Both the position numbers and the translations under genes were made by a program. From assembly GCA_030323885.1 (NCBI GenBank), contig CM059187.1, positions 134,832,369 through 134,896,368 on the forward strand: a stretch of DNA of 64,000 bases, read 5' to 3'. Shown one piece after another: positions 44,928 through 55,254 of the stretch. The notes beneath the pieces were generated by a model, which worked only from the letters and a program-made list of their open reading frames with translations, did not search any database and had not been told where the DNA came from. The stretch comes from Branchipolynoe longqiensis (taxonomy: Eukaryota; Annelida; Polychaeta; Phyllodocida; Polynoidae). Numbering within the stretch: position 1 is the first letter of the stretch; each line of letters opens with the position of its first letter.

Positions 44928-44937
<10 letters not shown>
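43665..44937. repeat. ACAT-rich compound minisatellite
   Basis: Units of about 57-75 bp with the fixed block ATAGTCCACACCCACACCG followed by ATACACACATGTATGTATAC. About a dozen copies, decaying rightward into simple ACAT repeat. Cys/Tyr/Met-rich minus frames are artefacts. Confidence 0.9.

Positions 44938-44976
<39 letters not shown>
44938..44976. repeat. (TA)n microsatellite
   Basis: TA array abutting the 807-bp element. Confidence 0.9.
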
Positions 44977-44978
<2 letters not shown>

Positions 44979-45783
44979 GTCACTCTCCTGAAAACTGGCC
45001 AGAAGTGTCACATGGAGAGTTAAAATTTAATATTTGAATTTCTTACATTTTTTGGTTGCAAATGAAAGCTGGAAATCTCCCCTTTACATCTATGTAAAAT
45101 ATAAATTGATGAGATAAAAAATAAAGGTGTAGACCATGAATAAGATATCTCTTATGGCAGTATAACATGTGCGTCACACGTGTAACACATGTTTAGGACA
45201 CCACACAGACTGCTTAATAAATATCTAATCAGAATTAAATGATATCATACTTAGAAGCATATTAATCGTGGCATAACATACAGAAATATCCAGTGCTTAT
45301 ATTGATAAAAAAAAAAGTAATTCCCAGCCATGCTTTATTCACTGAATAATTAGTGTACAATATTTGTGTGGCATCCAGACACCACGGTTACACGTGTGAC
45401 GGAAATTTGTAATGTTTTTTCGGAAGACATTAATATATATATTTTTTTAATTTAAGCATGCATACATGTTAATACATACTTCCTCTTTGATTTGGGAACT
45501 GTTTTGTTTGATATATCAATGCAATACAAGATCTTAATAAGGATTCAACCACGTCCCATATGTCATGTTACAAATGGCTGACTGTAAAATGGGGTTTTTT
45601 GGTACAAAAACAGTTCATAACTAAAAAGACCAAAGTTGCACACAGTTTTATTTTATTTCCCTTATTTCTTTCATCAAATCTGAACATGAATATGAAAAGT
45701 ATAAGGAAAAAAATAAGTAGGAAGGTTTTTATTGATGTTTTAAAATCCCATCTCATGCTGACCAGTTTTCAGGAGAGTGACCC
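44977..45783. mobile_element. 807-bp inverted-repeat element (GGGTCACTCTCC ends)
   Basis: Ends GGGTCACTCTCCTGAAAACT and AGTTTTCAGGAGAGTGACCC are perfect inverted repeats extending with few mismatches to about 26 bp. It lies between TAT and ATA tracts. A second, perfect 15-bp inverted pair (CGTCACACGTGTAAC, 45172-45186 and 45387-45401) lies inside. Its longest open frame (107 codons) shows no transposase features. A non-autonomous DNA transposon of unassigned superfamily. Confidence 0.85.
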
Positions 45784-45870
45784 ATATACATACATACATT
45801 ACATACATACATACATACATACAATGATACATACTAAACATATAAACACATACATACACACACAATGCCG
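45784..45870. repeat. (CATA)n microsatellite
   Basis: ACAT repeat forming the right flank of the 807-bp element. Confidence 0.85.
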
Positions 45871-46976
45871 AGACCGAACATGAAAAATGTCCCGTCCTAA
45901 ACACCAATGTGCTAGCCATTACTGTTGCCTTTATTGCTTCAATTCAGACGAGTAACCAAGGACAGCTTCAATTGCAGGAAATGGTTCTTTCCTCAGTCCA
46001 TTGCTCCATGCTCTATATATCCCAGCTTGCGACAAAGCCAGGTTGCAACAAATAAAAATTCTCTAAGTCTTGGCAAGGTTTCGAGAAATAAAACTTCTCA
46101 AAGCCTACACAAGGATGCAACAAATAAAAATTCTCTTGGAAGTCAATGGTTTGACTTGACTGAAGATCGACCCTCAGAGACCTCCCTGCATAAGAAGTGA
46201 CCTTCCTACTCACCCCGCCATCCCATTAAGTGTATAATCTAAAACAATAAACAACCCATGAACCACAAAGAAAATGTCCGCAATGGGAAACTACAGTTAT
46301 TATGTCTGAGGTTCATGCCTTCCTCTCTCCACCCATCATACCCTCCCCCCCCACCCCCACCCTCCACCCCTCCCACCCCACCACACCCCACCTTGCCCCA
46401 CCTCTATTGGCTTCACTACCTTTAATGGACACGAGACCGGGGGGGGGGGACCCTTCTACGCTTCCGGTTTCACTGAGGCAGCTCGATTGGGTTTCGTCTC
46501 GTGTGTGTGTGTGTGTGTGTGGCTTTTAGGAGGGAGTGGCTATATTTATTTTTTTCTATTAGTTTTTCTTTTCTTCATTTTTTTTCTTTTCAAACTGCTG
46601 GGCGGGGGGCGAGCAATTTTTCTATTTTTTTTAATACTCTTTTTCTGTTTTTTGTTTTTGTTTGTTGCTTTCCTTTTTTATTTTCAAATTGTTCGGGGGT
46701 CGTGACTGCGGGAATTAGTGTCTTTTACAGCTGCGGTTTGCAGATGAGGCGCGCTAACGCTATCGAGTTGACACTTCTATTAGCCGGATTACAGGGTGAA
46801 CCCACTGGAGATGGGCCGGGGCCACACTACTAGGTGATACATGGGGGCAGAGCATTCTCCAAATGGTCGCGCATAGGGAGCGGTGAAGCCATCCATAACC
46901 ATGTGACATATAATATATAGTATAGATTATACATAATATATATAGTATATATACTATACGCATTATACGTGTTATA
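45871..46976. other. Non-coding, no recognisable gene
   Basis: Two imperfect ~77-bp tandem units around CAACAAATAAAAATTCTCT (46046-46135), a possible degenerate SINE-A head at 46140-46228, C-rich and (GT)n tracts at 46335-46400 and 46500-46522, T-rich sequence to 46690, and a TA-rich palindromic stretch at 46905-46970. Confidence 0.4.
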
Positions 46977-47339
46977 GACCAGACGGAATGGCCGAATGTG
47001 TTGAGCATCCGTCTCTTGTTTTGGGAGATCGTTGGATCCGAACCCATGGGTTCATTGGGTCAAACCCTGGTCGAGTCAAACCAATGACTCAAAAATTGAT
47101 ACTTGTCACTTCCTAGCCTGTTGCTCGGCATTATTAGGATAGTGCGAGGACTGGCTTGGATCAGTGTCAGGATAATGTGAGTGAGTGGGATATCAGGGCA
47201 CGGTGCTGGTGGCCTGGTCTCCCAGTGGGGCAGCACTATAGTATAAAGTCACCATGAGTGCGCAGTCACAAGTCGGTACCCGTCCTGATATGACCTTACA
47301 TGTTGCCAGGACGTAAAAAAACAACAACAACCAACCAAC
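46977..47339 (+). mobile_element. SINE-A copy 11
   Basis: Complete plus-strand copy; the head is extended by a local duplication around the B box (GGTTCATTGGGTCAAACCC). Confidence 0.88.
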
Positions 47340-48109
47340 ACTGTCCATGTATCTTTTCCCCTCCCCTCCTCACAAACACACACACAACTAACACTCTGCC
47401 TGCTCCGCTCCACCACCCCGCACCGACCCACCCAACACCCACACCCACCCACACACCCCTAGGCAGAGCCCACATCGTCGTGACACATGCCCGACCCCCC
47501 CCCCCCACCACACACACACACTCACACACTCTTCCTCTCCACCAATTCGCCGCGGCCCCATCATCCCCCCCCCCCCCCCTTACCCCCGCCCGCTCTCCCC
47601 CACTGTGTACCATCCCATGCAGCACTCCATCAGTTCCTTGACCTCTCAGTACAAATTAGCAGATTGCATTCGGCATGTAGCGGGACCTCCAAGACTCCCT
47701 CCAGGGACTGGCAACGGGTGGTATACGTGGCGCAGCCCCCCCCCCCCACCCCCCTCCTCCGGTCCCCTCCTCGCCGCGCTGCCCCCCACCCCTCCGTCTT
47801 CCTACCTCACCCATCCACCCGCCCACGAAACACACACTGCTATAGCATCCAAGCCTAAGAAAGGACAAATCTTTGCATCATGTGTGGATCCCCTTAGTGC
47901 CTAGTGTTAGCCATGATCACTCGCCAACCACCAAAATGGCTGCTTTCACCGGGTCATTATACATCATATGTGTACACAGATTTTCAACGGTACAGTGAGT
48001 GGCGGTTACAGTGTGTAGGGGTGGTGGCGCCACCAAAGGAGCTGGGGTTGCGGAGGCTGGAGGAGTAGATGGCTAGGACAGACTCCATCAGTCCATGGGG
48101 CTGAGTATT
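47340..48109. other. Non-coding with C- and CA-rich runs
   Basis: Poly-C at 47490-47505, 47567-47580 and 47738-47754. Open frames are composition-driven. Confidence 0.45.
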
Positions 48110-48450
48110 TGTTTGTGTGGTTGTTGTTTTACATCCTAGCAACATCTAAGGTCATATCAGGACGGGTACCGACTTGTGACAGTGTGCACTCATGGCAACT
48201 TTATAGTGCTGTCCCACTGGGAAACCAGACCGCCGGCACCATGATCTGATATCCCACTCAGTCACATTATCCTGACACTGAGCACACCAGTCCTTGCCCT
48301 GTCCTAATAATGCCGAGCGCCTGGCTAGGAAGTGACAAGTATCAATTTTAAAGTCATTGGTTTGACTCGACCAGGATTCGACCCCACGACCCCACGATCT
48401 ACCAGCACGGGAGACGGACGCTCTAACTCATTCGGCCATCCCGTCTGGTC
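48110..48450 (-). mobile_element. SINE-A copy 12
   Basis: Complete minus-strand copy, head ending GGCCATCCCGTCTGGTC. Confidence 0.9.
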
Positions 48451-48549
48451 GGAGCTGAATGAGTGATGAGGGAAAGGAGGGATATTCCGGATTATACTTG
48501 TATAATTCTTATAGTACTATTATACAACATATATATTAATACATAAACA

Positions 48550-48869
48550 GGACGGGGTGGCCGAATCGGTAGAGCGCAGGCCTCCCGTGTTGGAGATCGG
48601 GAGTTTGATTCCCAATCGAGTCAAATCAATTATAATGGTCACTTCCTAGCTTGGCGCTCGGCATTAATAGGATAGGGCAAGGACTGGTTAGCTCAGTGTC
48701 CGCATAATGTGACTGAGTGAGTTATCGAGGCATGATGCCAGTGGTCGGGTCTCCCAGTGGGACAACACTATGAAGTCGCCATGAGTGCGCACTGTCACAA
48801 GTCGGTACCTGTCCTGATATGACCATAGATGTTGCCATGACGTAAACCTCCAACAAACAAACTATAATG

Positions 48870-48870
<1 letters not shown>
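48550..48870 (+). mobile_element. SINE-A copy 13
   Basis: Complete plus-strand copy with a perfect A box TGGCCGAATCGG, head-to-head with copy 12 at a distance of about 100 bp. Confidence 0.9.
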
Positions 48871-48872
<2 letters not shown>

Positions 48873-48909
<37 letters not shown>

Positions 48910-48938
48910 ATATATATATTTATATAATATATATATAT
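48873..48938. repeat. (TA)n microsatellite
   Basis: TA array forming the 3' boundary of the Ngaro-like element. Confidence 0.9.
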
Positions 48939-49020
48939 ATAAACACAAGCTACAGTACAAAAGAGGGAGACAATGAATGTGGGTTGAGATATATATTCTC
49001 TGGCATAGGGAATATTTGCC
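48939..49020 (-). repeat. Ngaro split direct repeat, B2
   Basis: 82 bp, about 93% identical by eye to 49239-49323 (shared ACACAAGCTACAGTACAAAAG and TCTCTGGCATAGGGAATATT). It forms the 3' terminus of the element. Confidence 0.85.
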
Positions 49021-49238
49021 CTAGCCTAAAGGAAAAATTCCGGTCGCAAGTGACAGTAGTAGCGGCGGAAGTATGGTCAGGCGGTGGTGGAGCCACTGGT
49101 ACCCGTATGAGTAGGAAGCAAATAGATGCAGGAAGCCCATTGGCCAATAATATAATATCGGAATAACATAGTACAGTGTAACAAAGACATAGAAATTCCC
49201 TTACGCGGCTTTATACTCGCATAATGCTTATACATCAC
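49021..49238 (-). repeat. Ngaro split direct repeat, presumptive A2
   Basis: 218 bp between B1 and B2. Its expected partner A1 at the element's 5' end is absent because of truncation, so the assignment is inferred from position. Confidence 0.6.
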
Positions 49239-49323
49239 ATAAACACAAGCTACAGTACAAAAGAGAGGAAGACAATAAATGTGGGTTGAGATAATATATT
49301 CTCTGGCATAGGGAATATTTGCC
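49239..49323 (-). repeat. Ngaro split direct repeat, B1
   Basis: 85-bp direct repeat starting only about 25 bp after the recombinase stop codon. Confidence 0.85.
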
Positions 49324-49348
49324 AAGATCGAAGATACCCCAACCCATA

Positions 49349-50425
49349 TCATAAGTCAAGGAGTGCCGAGTATTGGGGAGGCAATGGAGTGGTGGCAAGT
49401 GACGTAGCCACCCTCATATCATTCATGATCCTGATCGAGAGGGGGGTCTTCAAGTAGGTGAAGACCGTGTCGGTGCACCAATCGCCCCGGGTACGGAGCT
49501 CTTCGATTGTAGCGCCGCACAGAGACAGGAAGGTGCAGCCGCCCCTCCTGAGGGAGTGGGAGGAGACAGCTGTGGGATCGAGCCCCGCCTTCTCCGCGAA
49601 TACTTTTAGGGTCGACTGGTAGACTTTATAAGGAAGGGGGTGGGAGGAGTGGCCCTCGCCCGGAATCCGGAAAGCCTGTTCCAACTGAGTCGCTGGGAGC
49701 TGCTCAAAGTGGAGCTCTGTCCAATGAACTGCACAGATCTGGGTATTGGGGCAGCGAGCGACTGGGATCTCCAGGACCCTCTCCTTAAATTGTATAGTCT
49801 TTGAGCGCCTTATGGATATAATCATCCCCCAGGGGAAGAAGCGGAAGTCCCCCCTGAGGAGAGCGGAATCAGACGCGGTCACCTGGCATTTCCTCAGCAG
49901 GGCCCTGAAGCTGCATAGCAGAGCAGCTCTCCAAGCCACATGGCCCGGTTTCGAGGATAGGAAGCGGAACATGCTCAGGAGGGTTTCGGGCAGGATAGGG
50001 ATGGCTTGCTTTGGAGCCGTGGAGCACTCCCTCCGGATACCTCTTAACGTGGAGGCAATCTCGAAGTTAGTGTAGGCTATTGGCTCCGAGCCCCTCTGTC
50101 TCAAGAAGTTGTTCAGCCCACTGAGGTAGTTCAGGATTGATGAGTACTTCATCGTCCGCGCCAGCCATGTGGCATAGAGAGCCACCTGCCTTGGCGGGCA
50201 TGGCAACGGGCTGAGTGACTCCGAGTAGCCCCCCACAAACTCCAGGTACCTCCTCACCTGGACCCCACGTGTCGTGATTGAGTTGGGCGAGTACGACCGG
50301 TTTTGGAACGTCACCTTCTCCCTCCGCAGCTCTTCCAACCCTGCAAGGGGAGGAGAAGACTTCACTGAAGAGCCCTGCACAACATAGGCTGCCCGTCGGG
50401 TTGGCCTCAGAGATGCGGCTAGCAC
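49349..50425 (-). CDS. Tyrosine recombinase of Ngaro-like element
   Basis: 358 residues. This enzyme is thought to integrate the circular DNA copy of YR retrotransposons by site-specific recombination, in place of a DDE integrase. An N-terminal helical core-binding region (about 40-140: RRYLEF, ILNYLSGLNNFLR) precedes the catalytic domain. Candidate catalytic residues: Arg in ALLRK (178), Lys in RRSKT (209), the box HSLRRGG (His 290, Arg 293), Trp in GDW (316) and the nucleophile Tyr in VFTYLK (324). All key positions are present and no stop interrupts it. It overlaps the upstream RNase H frame by about 360 bp in another frame, usual for this group. The Met start is uncertain, since translation could be coupled to the upstream frame. 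Activity is unlikely from a truncated copy, but the enzyme itself looks intact. Confidence 0.88.
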   Translation of the reverse strand: MLAASLRPTRRAAYVVQGSSVKSSPPLAGLEELRREKVTFQNRSYSPNSITTRGVQVRRYLEFVGGYSESLSPLPCPPRQVALYATWLARTMKYSSILNYLSGLNNFLRQRGSEPIAYTNFEIASTLRGIRRECSTAPKQAIPILPETLLSMFRFLSSKPGHVAWRAALLCSFRALLRKCQVTASDSALLRGDFRFFPWGMIISIRRSKTIQFKERVLEIPVARCPNTQICAVHWTELHFEQLPATQLEQAFRIPGEGHSSHPLPYKVYQSTLKVFAEKAGLDPTAVSSHSLRRGGCTFLSLCGATIEELRTRGDWCTDTVFTYLKTPLSIRIMNDMRVATSLATTPLPPQYSALLDL

Positions 50426-51064
50426 TGGTGGGGTCGTCCAGCCTGCTCAGAGCATCGCATATGACGTTATCACTACTTCCAATAAATACGGAAGAGAACT
50501 CAAAATTCCCCTCGGATGCTAGCCAGAAGAGGCGTCTGAGGTAGAACATTATGTCGGGGCTCCTGGAGCGACCAGAGTTGAGAGCGGCCATTACGGTTGT
50601 GCTGTCAGTAACCATGACAACCGAGCAATCTTTCCAAAGGCTACCCCATCTGAGAGCGGCAGCATAGGCCGCCCACATCTCGCGCACGTTAATATGCGCG
50701 GAGGAGGAGTGGTCATCGGGAGGGGTGTGGTGAGCACCAATGCTCATTTTTAACCTGTCATCATCCCTTGGGGCGAAAGCGCCTGCTACCCAATCATGGC
50801 CGTGAAGGGCCCCATAGCCAAAGTTGGAGGCATCACTGTAGGTTGAGAGGTGTGCAGCGAATGGTCCCAGTATTCGGGCCTTGCCGTTAAATCGGGCTGC
50901 AAAGCCACACCACCAATCAACATCATCACGGAAGCCCTTAGATAGCCTGATCTTAAAGTGTGGCTCTCTCACGCTGTTAATCGCGTCATAAATCCGGCGG
51001 CAGAATGTCCTACCCCCCTTAACTACCTTGCTGCAGTGTGCAAGCAAGCCGCCCAGGCTTTCGA
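50067..51064 (-). CDS. Reverse transcriptase C-terminus plus RNase H, 5' truncated
   Basis: The open frame enters from the TA tract at about 51064 as LESLGGLLAHCSKVV and continues KGGRTFCRR, the thumb/connection motif seen after the RT domain in DIRS/Ngaro elements. The first Met (51047) is internal, not a start. Counting from it, RNase H residues are Asp in YSDAS (72), Glu in NVRE (123), Asp in VTDS (148) and Asp in CDALSRL (198), the expected D-E-D-D set. The last ~120 residues overlap the recombinase frame and have no recognised domain. The fingers/palm of the RT, including the YxDD box, are missing, so the enzyme cannot be functional. Confidence 0.88.
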
Positions 51065-51106
51065 GTTATATATATAATATATATATATATATATATCGAA
51101 GCCTGG
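51053..51106. repeat. Inverted repeat at the Ngaro breakpoint
   Basis: CCAGGCTTTCGA (51053-51064), a TA-rich centre, and TCGAAGCCTGG (51096-51106). With the self-complementary TA core this is one long hairpin with a single bulged base. Confidence 0.85.
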
Positions 51107-51585
51107 TTGCACCAGGTGAGCCATGGCTTCTGCAATAACATTACCTGGAGGAGGAAGAGGTGGAGGAGGAGGAGAAGGAGGAGGATCTCAAACCCAAGCC
51201 CGGAGTGCGGCACACCTTGTGACCTTCAACGCGCAGGCGCTTCCTATGCACCGTTGCACAAACAATTTGCACGCCCCTTCCCACAGAAAATAAAGTTGAA
51301 CAAATAATAAAAGCAATGTGGGTGAAATCACCTCAACCCCAAACGTCGGTGGCGCCGCCGTGGTAGTGTAGAAGAACTAGAAGGCATATATATGGGTGAG
51401 CACAAGGGGCATACTATTGCAGTGAGAAAAGAATATTTGTTTGTTTATATCCACATAATGCATCACAGACAAGTGTGTACAAGTGATATATGTGGGTAGG
51501 GGGGTGTAATTGCAATTAACAAAAATACACACACACAAGACACCCCAAAAATAACAAAAGAATACTAGTAGATTCTCTTTTCTGG
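51107..51585. other. Non-coding right of Ngaro
   Basis: Contains a GGAGGA-rich block (51148-51186) and an AATAAA near 51289. A 56-codon plus-strand frame (51123-51293) is discussed under rejected items. Confidence 0.4.
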
Positions 51586-51945
51586 TTAAAGTTGCATAGT
51601 CCGCTGGCTTCGAAGTTCTCTCATTATCGTAAATAAATATATTAGGTTGATCGTTATAATCTACCTTACTTTAGTGTGAAGTAACCATTTATTTTAAATA
51701 GCTAACTTTTGAGATAGTTGAAATGCAAACATGCCAAATCAATTTCGGCAAGCACGCAAAAACTCTGACACCATAGCCTTCTGCAGTAACATATTCTATT
51801 AAATTATGTCAGTATTTATTCCCCGCTATGCGGCAGCAAATGTTGAATAGAGGCACCAGTATCGAAGTTAGATACGTAGAATCAAATCTAGATAATTGTG
51901 TTGGTTTTGAAAATGCTATCCTTTCATCAGACTATGCAGCTTTAA
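51586..51945 (+). mobile_element. MITE-1 copy 5 (intact)
   Basis: 360 bp between TTAA ends, left AAGTTGCATAGTCCG and right CAGACTATGCAGC, same orientation as copy 1. Confidence 0.88.
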
Positions 51946-51966
51946 GTTAATATGGAACATTTTACT

Positions 51967-52320
51967 TGTTTGTTTGTTGTTGTTTTACATCCTAGCAACA
52001 TCTAAGCTCATATCAGGACAGGCACCGACTTGTGACAGTGCGCACTCATGGTGACTTTATAGTGCTGTCCCACTGGGAAACCAGGCCGCTGGCACCATGA
52101 CCTGATATCCCACTCAGTCACATTATCCTGACACTGAGCCAACCAGTCCCTGCCCTACCCTATCCTAATAATGCCAAGCTCCTGGCTAGGAAGCGACAAG
52201 TATTACTTTTTAAGTCATTGGTTTGACTCGACCAGGGTTCGAACCCACGACCCCACGATCTACCAGCACGGGAGACGGGCGCTCTAACTCATTCGGCCAT
52301 CCCCCGTCTGGTCGGGAGGC
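51967..52320 (-). mobile_element. SINE-A copy 14
   Basis: Complete minus-strand copy with TTTTACT on both sides (51960-51966, 52321-52327), a probable 7-bp duplication. Confidence 0.88.
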
Positions 52321-52649
52321 TTTTACTGTATTGTTCGTAGGTGAACTCGGCGGGAGGAGGAGGGGGGGGGGGTCCGGTAAGAAGGGGGTGGGGGCAGCCT
52401 CGTGTTTGCTGGTGAAGCAGAACTCCTTCTGAGTGCTGGCCTCCTGCCACGCGAATTTCTGATATTATTACATGGATGGCACGTTCAACTTCAAGTCGGT
52501 GGCGCCTGCGTGCAGGGATGGCCTTGGACATGCCACCAGTGCGCAAGCGCAGAGCATAGGAGCATAGACCCAGCCCAGCTGCCCCTAACCCACCCTCTCA
52601 CCCACATCGCCATATATAATAGGCCCATATATATCACGGCACGTATTTT
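52321..52649. other. Non-coding spacer
   Basis: G-rich then unique sequence; nothing recognised. Confidence 0.4.
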
Positions 52650-53318
52650 TACCACATACATCACCACACACACACTTTACAGACATCACCACACAGATAC
52701 ATCACTACACAAATACATCACCACACAAATACATCACCACACAAAACATATCACCACACATATCACACATACATCACCACACACACCACACATACATCAC
52801 TAGACAAATACATCACCACACAAATACATCACCACACAAAATGTATCACCACGCATATCACATACATCATCACACACATCACATACATCACCACACATAT
52901 CACACATACATCACCACCCACACCACACATACATCACCACACGCATCACACATACATCACAACACATACATCATCACACACATCACCATCCATCATCATA
53001 CAACACACACCACCACACATCCATCAACCCATACACCACACATATATCAGCACACACACATCACCACACATACATCACTACACACATCACCGCACACCAC
53101 ACATACATCACACACACACATCACCACACATACAACACTACATACACATCACCACACATACATCACTACACACATCACCACCACACACACTACACATACA
53201 TCACCACACGCATCACTACACACCACACATACATCACTACACACACGTCACCACACACCACACATACATCACCACACACCACACATACATCACCACACAC
53301 CACACACATCACACATAC
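52650..53318. repeat. CACCACACATACAT satellite block
   Basis: About 670 bp of imperfect CATCACCACACATACATC-type units. It is the reverse complement in composition and motif of 53876-55045. Confidence 0.9.
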
Positions 53319-53358
53319 CAGTTTCCACATTGAATACTCCCTCTGCTTCTGAGTGTTA

Positions 53359-53416
<58 letters not shown>

Positions 53417-53630
53417 GTTAATTGCAGGCCACTTTCCTCATTGAATATTCGCTCTGCTTCTGAGTAATATCACCTATATATCTGTGATAATTACAGCCAA
53501 GTTTGCGCATGGAATACTCCCCCTGCTTCTGAATAATATCAATTATATGTAGGGGATAATTGCAGGCCAGTTTGCTCTTGGAATAGTCCGGCTGCCCCTG
53601 AGTGATACCAGTAACCTGCCCAATATTAAT
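53319..53630. repeat. ~79-bp minisatellite with internal TA expansion
   Basis: About 3.5 units sharing GAATACTCCCTCTGCTTCTG and ATAATTGCAGGCCA. In the first unit the ATATAT stretch has expanded to a TA array (53360-53413). Confidence 0.8.
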
Positions 53631-53875
53631 GCCCTCCCCCTGCGCGCCGTGCGTGTCTCGGCCCATACAAGTGAAGTGGACATTCGGGTTCTTTTCAAGG
53701 CCACATCAGAGGCTGGCGTTGAACTCCGGTGATGGTGGCGACTCGGATTCTATATCACCGCCTGTCAGCAAACCGAGGAATATCACACTGCCGGGCTGTG
53801 GCCGGCCAAAAGCACGTCTACATGTTGCACATATTTCATCGGCCACCTTATCATATCACATCCAAGACAAGACGG
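53631..53875. other. Unique spacer between complementary satellites
   Basis: CpG-containing unique sequence, no domain recognised. Confidence 0.4.
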
Positions 53876-55045
53876 CTGTGGTGATATGTGTGTGTGGTGA
53901 TGTGTGTGTGTGGTGTAGGTGTGGTTATGTATGTATGGTGATGTATGTGTGGTGTATGTGTGGTGTATGCTGTGTGGTGATGTGTGTGTGGTGATGTGTG
54001 TGTGGTGATATAGGTGTGGTGTATGTGTGGTGTATGTGTGGTGTGTGCTGTGTGGTGATGTGTGTGGTGATGTGTGTGTGGTGATGTATGTATGGTGATG
54101 TATGTGTGATGTATGTGTGGTGTATGTGTGGTGTGTGATGTGTGGTGATGTGTGTGTGGTGATGTGTGTGTGGTGATGTAGGTGTGGTGATGTAGGTGTG
54201 GTGATGTAGGTGTGGTGTATGTGTGGTGATGTATGTGTGGTGTGTGCTGTGTGGTGATGTGTGTGTGGTGATGTAGGTGTGGTGATGTAGGTGTCGTGAT
54301 GTATGTATGGTGTATGTGTGGTGATGTATGTGTGGTGTGTGCTGTGTGGTGCTGTGTGTGTGATGTAGGTGTGGTGATGTAGGTGTGGTGTAGGTATGGT
54401 GTATGTGTGGTGATGTATGTGTGGTGTGTGCTGTGTGGTGATGTGTGTGTGGTGATGTAGGTGTGGTAATGTAGGTGTGGTGATGTATGTGTGGTTTAGG
54501 TGTGGCATATGTGTGGTGATGTATGTGTGGTGTGTGCTGTGTGGTGCTGTGTGTGTGATGTAGGTGTGGTCATGTAGGTGTGGTGATGTATGTGTGGTGA
54601 TGCATGTGTGGTGTAGGTGCGGTGTATGTGTGGTGATGTAGGTGTGGTGATGTATATGTGGTGATGTGTGTGTCATGATGTGTGTGTGGTGATGTATGTG
54701 TGGTGTGTGCTGTGTGTGTGGTGATGTATGTTTGGTGTGTGGTATGTGTGTGTCGTGATGTATGTATGGTGTATGTGTGGTGATGTATGTGGTGATATGT
54801 GTGTGTGGTGATGTGTGTGTGGTGTAGGTGTGGTGATGTAGGCGTGGTGATGTATGTGTGGTGTATGTGTGGTGTGTGGTGATGTGTGTGTGGCGATGTA
54901 TGTGTGGTGATGTATGTTTGGTGAATGGTGATGTGTGTGTGGTGATGTATGTATGGTGCATGTGTGGTGATGTATGACTATGAGGTGATGTGTGTGTGGT
55001 GTGTGTGGTAATGTATGCGTGGTGTGTGGTGTGTGGCATGTGCTC
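53876..55045. repeat. GTGGTGATGTATGTGTG satellite block
   Basis: About 1.17 kb of GGTGATGTATGTGTGGT-type units, complementary to 52650-53318. The 428-codon His/Thr-rich minus-strand frame is an artefact. Confidence 0.92.
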
Positions 55046-55254
55046 TCGAGGCGCCGTTAAATAAAACAAAATGTCCTTTATGTGTGTGGTGATGTGGGTG
55101 TGCGGGTGTGTTGGTGTGTGTAGAAATTACAGATTTCATACAGTGACATGACTAGCTGTAATGGTCTTCTATACCCAGCTTCCACACAACTGGTGAGTCC
55201 TGATTGGAACTAACAAAAGCAGGTAGTGTACAGTAAATGACGCAGACAGTTGTC
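55046..55254. other. Non-coding spacer
   Basis: Unique sequence with a GT-rich start. Confidence 0.4.

Larger units (their letters stand above)
48939..51064 (-). mobile_element. Ngaro-like tyrosine-recombinase retrotransposon, 5' truncated
   Basis: Read on the minus strand: end of reverse transcriptase/RNase H, overlapping tyrosine recombinase, then B1 (49239-49323), an intervening segment (49021-49238) and B2 (48939-49020). This order is the 3' half of the split direct repeat that distinguishes Ngaro from DIRS1-type elements; no methyltransferase domain is present, also as in Ngaro. The 5' part (gag-like frame, most of the RT and the first repeat A1) is missing: the frame stops at a TA tract at 51065. 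Both ends of the fragment lie at TA arrays. The surviving frames have no stops, suggesting recent insertion. Confidence 0.85.

Noticed and set aside
45560..45883. 107-codon frame in the 807-bp element as a transposase fragment
   Set aside because: No DDE, zinc-finger or helix-turn-helix signature and it runs into the flanking ACAT repeat.
48550..48622. Functional tRNA gene
   Set aside because: A and B boxes are present but the cloverleaf is degraded, there is no clean acceptor-stem closure, and the same sequence heads many SINE-A copies.
51123..51293. 56-codon plus-strand frame with a good start context and a downstream AATAAA
   Set aside because: It consists largely of a GGA-repeat-encoded Gly run, matches nothing I recognise and begins beside a breakpoint hairpin; too weak to call a gene.
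53783..55069. 428-codon His/Thr-rich minus-strand frame
   Set aside because: Pure translation of the GTGGTGATGT satellite.
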